Shown: in pieces, positions 44,725-51,891 of the stretch
Layout of the letters: each line of letters opens with the position of its first letter
How positions within the stretch are numbered: the first letter of the stretch is position 1
Source: Methanomethylovorans sp. PtaU1.Bin093
Lineage (GTDB): Archaea > Halobacteriota > Methanosarcinia > Methanosarcinales > Methanosarcinaceae
DNA length: 64,000 nt
Direction: 5' to 3'
Assembly: GCF_002067275.1 (NCBI RefSeq)
Contig: NZ_MVQX01000087.1
Location: 28,623 to 92,622 of the forward strand
Notes under the pieces: generated by a model
The model's input: only the letters and a program-made list of their open reading frames with translations
Database searches by the model: none
Told to the model about the DNA's origin: nothing
Program-made: the position numbers and the translations under genes

Positions 44725-44894
44725 AGGAGGGTTTGCTGCCAGGAACATGCTGGCAAGCGTACCACCCAACACAGCCATCCCCCATCTCCTGTGTGATCAC
44801 ACAAAGGAGGTGAAAGGAGGCATCCCATTTTCCTGTGGATGCCTCCTCAAAGGAGGCCAAAGAAAAAAAATCACTATATCTGCATTACCGGAGG
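44725..44894 (+). promoter_or_regulatory. Structured leader with repeated SD and anti-SD blocks before the ABC operon
   Basis: AGGAGG occurs at 44725-44730, 44805-44810, 44815-44820 and 44851-44856, and the functional GGAGG of the small gene is at 44890-44894. Anti-SD blocks are CTCCT (44786-44790) and CCTCCT (44842-44847). Hairpins: 44735-44758; 44786-44809 with the palindromic core TGTGTGATCACACA; 44815-44847 with a perfect 11-bp stem; and 44841-44857 with a 7-bp stem. The last two share GCCTCCT (44841-44847) and cannot form together. A-rich sequence follows, so this is not an intrinsic terminator. Confidence 0.55.
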
Positions 44895-44900
44895 AATTAC

Positions 44901-45050
44901 ATGAGTAAAAAGTACGGTTTCAAGAATTACACTGTCCTTGACAGGAGGCAGTTCGATCTACTAATGTGGAATCTGATGAAAACACTTTCAGATAATGATG
45001 AACAGGTCTCATCTTCTTCTTCTTCTTCTTCATACCTTAATAAAGAATAA
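44901..45050 (+). CDS. Small protein with Ser tract, head of ABC operon
   Basis: 49 residues, MSKKYGFKNYTVLDRRQFDL at the start and eight consecutive serines at about 37-44 before the end YLNKE. GGAGG at 44890-44894, six bases before the ATG, supports translation. It begins 12 bases before the ABC ATPase gene and shares its operon. No transmembrane segment. It could be a regulatory leader peptide, an accessory subunit or a substrate; none is established. Confidence 0.6.
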   Translation: MSKKYGFKNYTVLDRRQFDLLMWNLMKTLSDNDEQVSSSSSSSSYLNKE

Positions 45051-45062
45051 GGAGGAATTCTG

Positions 45063-45800
45063 ATGTCCGATAACTTTGCTGAAGGTTCTGCCAAAAGTGT
45101 TGATCTCTCTTCTCTCCTCAAACTGGAGGATGTATGGAAGATCTACCAGATGGGAGAAGTGGAATTTGCTGCCTTGAAGGGTGTTGACCTGCACATCTCC
45201 AAAGGAGAGTTCGTGGTGATACTGGGTCCCAGCGGTAGTGGAAAAAGTACCATGATGAACCTGCTTGGCTGCCTGGACCTTCCAAGCAAAGGTACTGTCC
45301 TTCTCAATGGGAAAGACATTTCACGTCTTTCAGAATCCGAACTGGCTACCATCAGAGGAAAGATGATAGGCTTCATTTTCCAGCAGTTCAATCTCATTCC
45401 CACACTGAACACCCTTGAGAATGTTATGCTTCCTCTGGAGTTCCAGAACGCAGACCCCTCTGCTGCAAAAAAGAAGGCTGTGGAGCTATTGGATCTGGTA
45501 GGGCTATCTCAGAAAGCTCGTAATCTGCCATCCCAGCTATCAGGTGGTCAGAGGCAGAGGGTCGCTATTGCCCGATCACTGGCCGTAGACCCGGATATTA
45601 TACTGGCGGATGAACCTACAGGTAACCTCGACAGCAAAACAGGGACGTATATACTGGATTTCCTTTATGGGCTGCACAAGAAGGAAGGCAAAACGATAAT
45701 CATTGTGACACATGATGTGGCCCTTGTCAGATATGCCGAAAGGGTAGTTCACATAAAGGACGGAACGGTGGAATCCATAGAAGAAATACAAAATAATTAA
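45063..45800 (+). CDS. ABC transporter ATPase (MacB/LolD type)
   Basis: 245 residues. Walker A GPSGSGKST (near 53-61), Q-loop FIFQQFNLIP, signature LSGGQRQRV, Walker B IILADEPTG and an H-loop TIIIVTHDVA. The sequence and the adjacent FtsX-type permease put it in the MacB/LolD group, which drives export or removal of substrates at the membrane. GGAGGAATTCTG precedes the ATG. Second gene of the operon. Confidence 0.95.
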   Translation: MSDNFAEGSAKSVDLSSLLKLEDVWKIYQMGEVEFAALKGVDLHISKGEFVVILGPSGSGKSTMMNLLGCLDLPSKGTVLLNGKDISRLSESELATIRGKMIGFIFQQFNLIPTLNTLENVMLPLEFQNADPSAAKKKAVELLDLVGLSQKARNLPSQLSGGQRQRVAIARSLAVDPDIILADEPTGNLDSKTGTYILDFLYGLHKKEGKTIIIVTHDVALVRYAERVVHIKDGTVESIEEIQNN

Positions 45801-45810
45801 AGGTGTTTAC

Positions 45811-47154
45811 ATGAAAAAAATGCTATTATTGATACTCTTGATATTATCTCCCATGGCACATGCTTCCGCAGCAACCTACGTGGACTCTGCCGGGCTCAGC
45901 GTTGATGTTATGAGTCAGACCCCAAACCCTGCAAGACCGGGAGAGAGCGTTGAACTTACTCTCAGCGTGCAGAACTATGGGAATGAAGACCTTAAGAACA
46001 TTGTGATAACTGCCCAACCCGAATATCCCTTCTCGAAAGTGGATGGTGAATCCCTGAGCAGGAGCATCTCCTATCTTAATGCCAGACAGGATGATGACGA
46101 TGCTGCAACAGTGAAATTGAAATTAAAGGTCGCCAGTGACGCTCCTGCAGGTACATATGAGCTGGATATCGTTACAACGGATTCAACAGGTACTAACAAA
46201 ACCACTACGCTGGATATTGAAGTAAGGGGAAAGGAATACGCTCAGATCGTAACGATCAGCAAGGCCAGTATAGATTTTGCCACCGAGGAACAGCTCGATT
46301 TTGTGGTCACAAATACCGGCAGTTCCCCTCTTAAGAACATGAAGATCTCCTGGGCAGACTCCACTGGTACGATCTTGCCGGTCTACTCGGATAATACCAA
46401 GTACATAAGTTATCTGGCTTCCAATGAATCTGTAACTGTCAGTTATATAGTAATGGCTGACGTGAATGCCGACCCCGGCCTTTACCAGCTGGACATTACT
46501 CTTGAGGTAGAGGACTATGATTCCAACGTTAGCACAATTTCCACAACGGCAGGTCTGTTTGTAGGGGGCGGGACAGATTTCGATGTTGCGTTCTCAGATA
46601 ATTCCGATGGAGAAATGTCGTTCTCAATAGCTAATGTGGGTAACAATGAAGCATATTCCGTAAAGGTTTCCATTCCGGAACAGGACGGTTATAGTGTGTC
46701 GGGCAGTTCCTCTACCATAGTCGGCAACCTGGAAAAAGGTGACTATACTATCGCTTCGTTCCCAGTTTCACAACAGGGCTTCGGAGGCACGCCAGACACT
46801 GCTGGTGCCGGACCAGATGGCAATGCAGCGGCAGCTTCGGCATCATCCGCAAATGCAAGTACCAGCAATGATCTAAAGGTTTTGATCGAGTACACGGATT
46901 CGGCAGGTCAGAGGAATACTGTAGAAAAATCCGTGCAGATCTCGCAGAGCAGCACTGCAACAACTGTCGCATCAATGGGTCCGGGAGGGCAAGACCAGGG
47001 ATCATCCAGTTCAAAATATGTATATGTTCTGGTATTAGCTGCTCTTGCATCAGGATATGTCGTGTATTACAGAAGAAGGCACTGTGAGAACCCTGCTGTT
47101 ATCCGGAAACTTGGATCGACAGTGCACCACAGGAAGACGAAAGAAGGTAATTAA
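45811..47154 (+). CDS. Exporter-associated extracytoplasmic protein (CARDB-like)
   Basis: 447 residues: signal peptide (MLLLILLILSPMAHASA), then three or so Ig-like (CARDB/NEW3) domains with VELTLSVQNYGNEDLKNIVI, FVVTNTGSSPLKNMKI and FSIANVGNNEAYSVKV, a Gly/Ala/Ser-rich linker, and a C-terminal TM (YVYVLVLAALASGYVVYY) followed by a basic tail. Similar S-layer-like proteins accompany ABC permeases in methanogens. It probably works outside the membrane with the permease, for example as a periplasmic adaptor. Confidence 0.75.
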   Translation: MKKMLLLILLILSPMAHASAATYVDSAGLSVDVMSQTPNPARPGESVELTLSVQNYGNEDLKNIVITAQPEYPFSKVDGESLSRSISYLNARQDDDDAATVKLKLKVASDAPAGTYELDIVTTDSTGTNKTTTLDIEVRGKEYAQIVTISKASIDFATEEQLDFVVTNTGSSPLKNMKISWADSTGTILPVYSDNTKYISYLASNESVTVSYIVMADVNADPGLYQLDITLEVEDYDSNVSTISTTAGLFVGGGTDFDVAFSDNSDGEMSFSIANVGNNEAYSVKVSIPEQDGYSVSGSSSTIVGNLEKGDYTIASFPVSQQGFGGTPDTAGAGPDGNAAAASASSANASTSNDLKVLIEYTDSAGQRNTVEKSVQISQSSTATTVASMGPGGQDQGSSSSKYVYVLVLAALASGYVVYYRRRHCENPAVIRKLGSTVHHRKTKEGN

Positions 47155-47156
47155 CA

Positions 47157-48395
47157 ATGAGAAGCAGCAGCTATCTCAAAATGGCCCTTACCATCCTGCT
47201 GCATAGCAAGATACGCAGCTGGCTAACTATTATAGGGATAGTCATAGGTGTAGGTGCTGTTGTAGGTATCATGTCCCTGAGCGAGAACATGCAAAAGGAC
47301 ATGGAAGCAAGACTCTCTGAAATGGACCTTACAGCCATCACCATTTCTCCGGGCTCTTCAAAGGCTATGATGGCAATGGGCCCGGGAGGTGGCGGAGGAG
47401 GTTCCTCGTCCTCTTCAGAGGACACCAACCTCACTAAAAAGGATATCATGGCCCTGAGATCCGTAGATGGTATACAGTATATGTATGGCCAGATATCGGG
47501 TAAAGAAGATGTATATTTCCTGGGAGAGGAAGCAGAGCTCAGTATCACAGGCGTGGATCCTCAGGTATGGCAATACGCTACCACTGATACCGCAGAGTCA
47601 GGCAGATTGCTGGAACCATCGGATAACTATGTTGCTGTCATAGGAAGTGGTGTTGCAGAAGATGTGTTCGATAATGAAGTAGGACTTAACCAGGTGCTGA
47701 CGATCGCAGGTAAGTCTGTGCGGGTTGTCGGCATATTGGAATCTGAAGGAGGCAGTGGTGATAATTCTATAATCATGCCCATTGATGCAGCTGTGACCCT
47801 AATAGAAGATGCAGAGCCGGATGTATATGATTCCATTATTGTAAAGGCTGAGAGTATGGAGATCGCTGAGAACGTCTCTGCAGAAATAGAGGAAAAACTA
47901 ATGCTCTCCCGTCATGTGACCGAAAAAGATCAGGATTTCTCTGTCACTACGTCTGCATCCATGGTGGAAACAGCTTCAGATATGATGGAATCTATGACCC
48001 TATTCCTGGCTGCCATTGCAGGAGTATCTCTTGTAGTAGGCGCAGTGGGCATTGCTAATACCATGTTCACTTCAGTAATGGAAAAAACAAGGGAAATAGG
48101 CACTATGAAGGCTATCGGTGCAACCAACAGGGACATACTTATGATATTCATGATGAACTCTGCTCTGGTAGGGTTGGTCGGCGGAATACTGGGTGTTATT
48201 GCAGGCTCCTTAATAACTGCTCTATTCCCTCTGCTGGGAATGCAGATGATGGGAGGTTCCGTATCTGTAAGTTTATCGCCACGCCTCACGATCTTCGGCC
48301 TTACCGTTGCAGTGGCAGTAGGTGTGATCTCAGGTGTCGTGCCTGCATTCCAGGCATCAAGAATGAAACCAGTAGACGCTTTGAGGTATGAGTGA
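47157..48395 (+). CDS. ABC transporter permease (MacB/FtsX type)
   Basis: 412 residues. First TM at about 18-40 (WLTIIGIVIGVGAVVGIM), a large extracytoplasmic domain at 42-275 (MacB core), and three TM segments (near 280-300, 327-350, 375-398) with the FtsX signature VGAVGIANTMFTSVMEKTREIGTMKAIGA. An unusual Gly7 then Ser5 tract (GPGGGGGGSSSSSEDTN, from about 74) sits in the extracytoplasmic loop. Two bases after the previous stop. Confidence 0.93.
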   Translation: MRSSSYLKMALTILLHSKIRSWLTIIGIVIGVGAVVGIMSLSENMQKDMEARLSEMDLTAITISPGSSKAMMAMGPGGGGGGSSSSSEDTNLTKKDIMALRSVDGIQYMYGQISGKEDVYFLGEEAELSITGVDPQVWQYATTDTAESGRLLEPSDNYVAVIGSGVAEDVFDNEVGLNQVLTIAGKSVRVVGILESEGGSGDNSIIMPIDAAVTLIEDAEPDVYDSIIVKAESMEIAENVSAEIEEKLMLSRHVTEKDQDFSVTTSASMVETASDMMESMTLFLAAIAGVSLVVGAVGIANTMFTSVMEKTREIGTMKAIGATNRDILMIFMMNSALVGLVGGILGVIAGSLITALFPLLGMQMMGGSVSVSLSPRLTIFGLTVAVAVGVISGVVPAFQASRMKPVDALRYE

Positions 48396-48491
48396 TATTT
48401 CCTCCTCCATGCCTGATGGCAGATATTTATCGTGGTTGTCCACGACAATTATTTATAATTTTATAACCCTGCTTATATGGGGGTAAGCAAA

Positions 48492-48803
48492 ATGCCAGAG
48501 CCATCATGGGTCTTTGCTCTTAATGCAGAGGAGCTGAAAGAGAACACTTTGAAGCTCGTACAAATCAATGACAAGCCTGTACTTCTGATAAGAAAAGAAG
48601 GTCAGATTTATGCTCTATCCAATAAATGCAAGCATATGGGTTGTCCACTTTCAGCCGGCTCTCTTGAGGATCACACGCTTCGATGTTCGTGTCATGGCTG
48701 GAGATATGACATTAAGACCGGTGAATATCTTGGCTCAAGGGATATTTCCTTAAAGGCATATGAAAGCAAGATAGAAAATGGGAAAGTGTTTGTTTATATC
48801 TGA
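48492..48803 (+). CDS. Rieske [2Fe-2S] protein 1
   Basis: 103 residues. The Rieske ligands are CKHMGCPL (C-x-H) and CSCHGWRYD (C-x2-H), separated by 16 residues; the fold is the short soluble ferredoxin type, without a membrane anchor. Such proteins pass electrons to reductases or oxygenases. The start at 48492 has GGGGGT upstream; ATG 48477 would add five residues. First gene of a redox operon running to 50423. Confidence 0.85.
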   Translation: MPEPSWVFALNAEELKENTLKLVQINDKPVLLIRKEGQIYALSNKCKHMGCPLSAGSLEDHTLRCSCHGWRYDIKTGEYLGSRDISLKAYESKIENGKVFVYI

Positions 48804-48903
48804 CTGTCCGCAGGAAGATGTGAAGATCGAACTGGTCAAGGTGGCAGATAAGTTTATCTCTCTGATCACAAAAAAATATAAGGTCTACAATACTCTGATC
48901 TAA
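48778..48903 (+). CDS. Possible small protein between the Rieske genes
   Basis: A 41-codon frame overlaps the last 26 bases of Rieske gene 1 in another frame and ends ten bases before Rieske gene 2. Its C-terminal half KIELVKVADKFISLITKKYK looks like an amphipathic helix. A GTG at 48820 has AGGAAG upstream and would give a 27-residue product. It could also be a random open frame or a remnant of a longer gene. No match is known to me. Confidence 0.2.
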   Translation: MGKCLFISDCPQEDVKIELVKVADKFISLITKKYKVYNTLI

Positions 48904-48913
48904 AGAGGTTTGC

Positions 48914-49240
48914 ATGTCTGAGGAAAACTGGGTCTATGCACTTGAAGTGGCAGAACTGGCAGATGGTGAAAAGAAAGCTCTGGTTATAGATGGCCAGAGG
49001 ATAGCATTAATAAGAAAGACCAATGAAATATTTGCTATCTCCAATAAATGTGTGCATATGGAGTGCCCTTTATCCAAAGGTGAACTGGAAGGTTATATCA
49101 TCAAATGTCCATGCCATGACTGGAGATTTGATATCCGCAGCGGCGAGTTCCTTGATGCAAGGGAGCTCAAGGTTTTGGTATATGAACTGAAAGTGTCTGA
49201 CGGGAAGGTATATCTGAAAATGGAAGGTGAAAATCAATGA
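48914..49240 (+). CDS. Rieske [2Fe-2S] protein 2
   Basis: 108 residues. Ligands CVHMECPL (C-x-H) and CPCHDWRFD (C-x2-H). It is a paralogue of the first Rieske gene: the alignment of WVYALEVAEL with WVFALNAEEL and of ISNKCVHM with LSNKCKHM is clear. The tandem likely arose by duplication. Overlaps the glutaredoxin gene by four bases. Confidence 0.85.
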   Translation: MSEENWVYALEVAELADGEKKALVIDGQRIALIRKTNEIFAISNKCVHMECPLSKGELEGYIIKCPCHDWRFDIRSGEFLDARELKVLVYELKVSDGKVYLKMEGENQ

Positions 49241-49485
49241 AGAAGGTCATGATGTATACTCTGAGCACCTGCCCCTGGTGCAAGAAAACCAAAAGTTTCT
49301 TTGCGGAGAAGAACATTCCTTTTGAATTCATAGACTACGACAAGGCCAGCAAGGAAGAACAGCAAAAGATCAGAGAAGTATGCTCTGCACACGGGGAAGG
49401 TATAGCATTCCCATTTGTGATAATTGGTGATGATGTTGTAGTGGGCTATAATCCTCAGAAATATATGAAATTGCTGGAATCATAA
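49237..49485 (+). CDS. Glutaredoxin-like thiol-disulfide protein
   Basis: 82 residues. The redox motif CPWC is at residues 12-15 (TLSTCPWCKKTK), with a glutaredoxin fold FEFIDYDKAS and PFVIIGDDVVVGYNPQKY (cis-Pro region). It could reduce protein disulfides. It overlaps Rieske gene 2 and precedes the FTR-like gene by 12 bases. Confidence 0.88.
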   Translation: MKKVMMYTLSTCPWCKKTKSFFAEKNIPFEFIDYDKASKEEQQKIREVCSAHGEGIAFPFVIIGDDVVVGYNPQKYMKLLES

Positions 49486-49497
49486 AGAGGTTCTCCT

Positions 49498-49851
49498 ATG
49501 GACACGGAGAAAAGAAAGCAAAGGCTCAGGGAAATGTTCCAGAGGGTTGTCGATCCCCTGGGATACAAGTTCAGCCCTGACGAGGAAATCGTGGACTTTT
49601 TGCTGGAGCAGGAAGTTATTATTGAAAAGGAGCATGGGCATCCCTTCTGTCCCTGCCAGGGCCTAACGGGAGAGCGAGAGATCGATATGAAGATCGTATG
49701 CCCATGTATCCCATTTCACAGGGCTCATTTCGATGCAATGAAACGTTGCTGGTGTGGTCTGTACGTGCATAAGGAGGTCGATGATCCTGACAGTCTGGTA
49801 CAGATCTCGCGTTCTGAGTTCGAACAGATGCAAAAGGAGGGTAGGATATGA
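49498..49851 (+). CDS. Ferredoxin:thioredoxin reductase catalytic subunit-like
   Basis: 117 residues. Three Cys-x-Cys motifs, FCPCQG, VCPCIPFH and RCWCGLY, place it in the FTR beta family, which carries a [4Fe-4S] cluster beside an active disulfide and passes electrons from ferredoxin to thioredoxin-like proteins. Canonical enzymes read CHC in the third motif; here it is CWC, and the spacing between the second and third motifs is 13 rather than about 8. So it is a divergent member. The neighbouring glutaredoxin is a likely partner. Confidence 0.85.
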   Translation: MDTEKRKQRLREMFQRVVDPLGYKFSPDEEIVDFLLEQEVIIEKEHGHPFCPCQGLTGEREIDMKIVCPCIPFHRAHFDAMKRCWCGLYVHKEVDDPDSLVQISRSEFEQMQKEGRI

Positions 49852-50423
49852 TAGAGGAAGGTCCGGTAATATCAAATATCAAGACAAGACGCAGTGTCCG
49901 GAACTATGCTGACAGGCCTGTAAGTGATGAGGTCATAGAAAGTATCATTGATGCAGGTATCCATGCGCCCACAGGTCTTGGTCTCCAGCCATGGAGGTTC
50001 GTGGTGATAAGGGACAAGGACATTATGAAACAAATGTCCACTCATTGTAAACCCAAGCTGCTGAAACAGCTTGAAGGAGTGAACATCGATGCGGCCGCAC
50101 AGTTCAAGAAGATGCTGAGATCAGAGGAATTCGACATCTTTTACAATGCTCCCGTATTGATCATAGTGTTGGGGAACAAAAATGCTCCAACAGCGGATTT
50201 CGATTGTGCCATGTGTGCACAGAACATGATGCTTGCTGCTCATTCTATGGGCCTTGGGAGCTGCTGGATAGGTACTGCATGTCTTGTCCAGGACAATCCT
50301 GAAATGCTGCAGAAGCTCAAGATCCCCGAAGATCACAAGGTGGTGGCCCCGATAATCTTTGGATATGGAGGTACTGTACCGGCAGCACCACCAAGGAACG
50401 ATCCGGTCATCACGTGGATATGA
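49848..50423 (+). CDS. Nitroreductase family flavoprotein
   Basis: 191 residues. FMN-binding blocks include KTRRSVRNYADRPV (near 9-22), IHAPTGLGLQPWRFVVIRDK, and GLGSCWIG with the later IIFGYGG. Family members reduce nitro groups, quinones or flavins by NAD(P)H. The start overlaps the FTR-like stop (ATGA). Last gene of the redox operon, convergent with nifN. Confidence 0.88.
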   Translation: MIEEGPVISNIKTRRSVRNYADRPVSDEVIESIIDAGIHAPTGLGLQPWRFVVIRDKDIMKQMSTHCKPKLLKQLEGVNIDAAAQFKKMLRSEEFDIFYNAPVLIIVLGNKNAPTADFDCAMCAQNMMLAAHSMGLGSCWIGTACLVQDNPEMLQKLKIPEDHKVVAPIIFGYGGTVPAAPPRNDPVITWI

Positions 50424-50460
50424 AGTGGCCATTTTTATGTGGTATACTGGGCACTTTTCT
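50423..50460. terminator. Hairpin between nitroreductase and nifN
   Basis: AAGTGGCC (50423-50430) pairs with GGGCACTT (50449-50456) with one mismatch, followed by TTCTTTTT on the plus strand. It lies at the nitroreductase stop and between two convergent genes; the nifN stop is at 50464-50466. Confidence 0.45.
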
Positions 50461-50463
50461 TTT

Positions 50464-51891
50464 TCAGTGGGGTTGCATATGTGCAGATCTGAGGTCACAG
50501 CAGCTTTCTTGAAGATCATTGCTCTTGTTCTGCAACCACTTCTTTTCAAGCTCAATATCCTTTGTTTCAAGTATGGTGTTGGTTATCCTGTCAAGAATGT
50601 TCATTGCGCCCCGATATCCCATTAAGAGTATCCTCTGGGCGCCGACCCTGTCATGAATGGGGAAACCCACCCTTATCAGTGGAATCCCTATTTGTTGGGA
50701 TATATACTTCCCGTTGGAGTTCCCGATGAGTATTTCGGGTTCAGCCTCCTTCACGGCGTCGTTGAAAGCATCAAAATCCAATCCTTCGAATATCTTTACT
50801 TCGCAGTCCAGGTTCATCGCGTCGATTCTTTCCTGTGCGTGTTCCCTGAAAGCAGGTGTCTTGCATGAAGGAGCAACAAGCACCGGATACATTCCATTTT
50901 CAAGTGACATTGATAACATGCCAAGTACCATTTCAGGATCTCCGTATATGGCTACACGTGTACCATACAGGTACTTGTGGACATCTACCATGGCATCAAT
51001 AAGTCTTCCCCTCTCCTTCCTGTATGCTTCAGGTATCTCGGAACCGGCAATTTCGGACAGAACAGACATGATCCTGTCGGAATACTCCAGCCCGATGGGC
51101 ATAGGGACTCTCTTTGCAGGAACGTTGTACTTTGTTTCAAGATGATCCACAGCTCTGTTATCACTGGTTATTCCCAGACCGATACTTGCAGCACAATTCT
51201 TCATGTATGTGATTTCCGATAATGGAGTTCCGCCGGGGAATATCTTTTCCACCTTTCCGGTCATGGGGGCATCGAAGGTTTCCGATGTATCGGGCATGAA
51301 TATAAATGATCTGGGTCCAATGGTAGCTTTCAGCATTCTCTTAAGTTCCCGGGTGTCTTCAGGCGCTATGTTCTCACCAAGCACCACATTGAGCTTGTTG
51401 TTGAATATATCATTTCCCATGCCGTATTCGGTAAAATGCCGGACTATAGCATCCACCGCCTTGATGAAGCCAGTAGTGTGGCTATCTTCATAGCTGGGAG
51501 TAGATACGGAAATTATGTGAACGTCATCAGCATTGTTTTCTTCTTCCCTGAATTCCTGTAATATCCTTCTTACATCATCTCCTATGGTTTCTGCGAGACA
51601 TGTCGTAGTAACACCTATGACCTTCGGATGGTATCGTGTTATCACATTCCTTAGTCCCTTCTTCAGGTTCTCGCTGCCTCCGTAAACAGCTCCCCTCTCG
51701 CTGAGGGATGTGGAAGCTATGTCCACAGGTTCACGGAAATGATGTGAAAGGTGTAGCCTCATATATGTGCTGCAGCCCTGGGAGCCATGCATAAGCACCA
51801 TGGAACTCTCTATGCCCTTAAAGGCCATCACACTCCCCATGGGCTGGCACATCACACAAGGGTTGACAGTTGTATAATTTCTTTCTGTCAT
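50464..51891 (-). CDS. nifN: Nitrogenase cofactor scaffold NifN
   Basis: 475 residues, homologous to NifK. With NifE it forms the scaffold on which the FeMo-cofactor precursor is matured. Blocks: NPCVMCQPMGSVMA (near 10-23), LMHGSQGCSTYMRLHLS, TTTCLAETIGDDV, and ILIGNSNGKY. The ATG overlaps the nifE stop by four bases. Last gene of the nif operon; no nifB, nifX or nifV follows in the window. Confidence 0.93.
   Translation of the reverse strand: MTERNYTTVNPCVMCQPMGSVMAFKGIESSMVLMHGSQGCSTYMRLHLSHHFREPVDIASTSLSERGAVYGGSENLKKGLRNVITRYHPKVIGVTTTCLAETIGDDVRRILQEFREEENNADDVHIISVSTPSYEDSHTTGFIKAVDAIVRHFTEYGMGNDIFNNKLNVVLGENIAPEDTRELKRMLKATIGPRSFIFMPDTSETFDAPMTGKVEKIFPGGTPLSEITYMKNCAASIGLGITSDNRAVDHLETKYNVPAKRVPMPIGLEYSDRIMSVLSEIAGSEIPEAYRKERGRLIDAMVDVHKYLYGTRVAIYGDPEMVLGMLSMSLENGMYPVLVAPSCKTPAFREHAQERIDAMNLDCEVKIFEGLDFDAFNDAVKEAEPEILIGNSNGKYISQQIGIPLIRVGFPIHDRVGAQRILLMGYRGAMNILDRITNTILETKDIELEKKWLQNKSNDLQESCCDLRSAHMQPH

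Noticed and set aside
44597..44860. 87-codon minus-strand frame antisense to the ABC-operon leader
   Set aside because: TTG start inside the hairpin region, no ribosome binding site, no signal of coding; better explained by the plus-strand structures.
45009..45035. TCT repeat as a phase-variation tract
   Set aside because: The unit is three bases, so slippage changes serine number but does not shift the frame.
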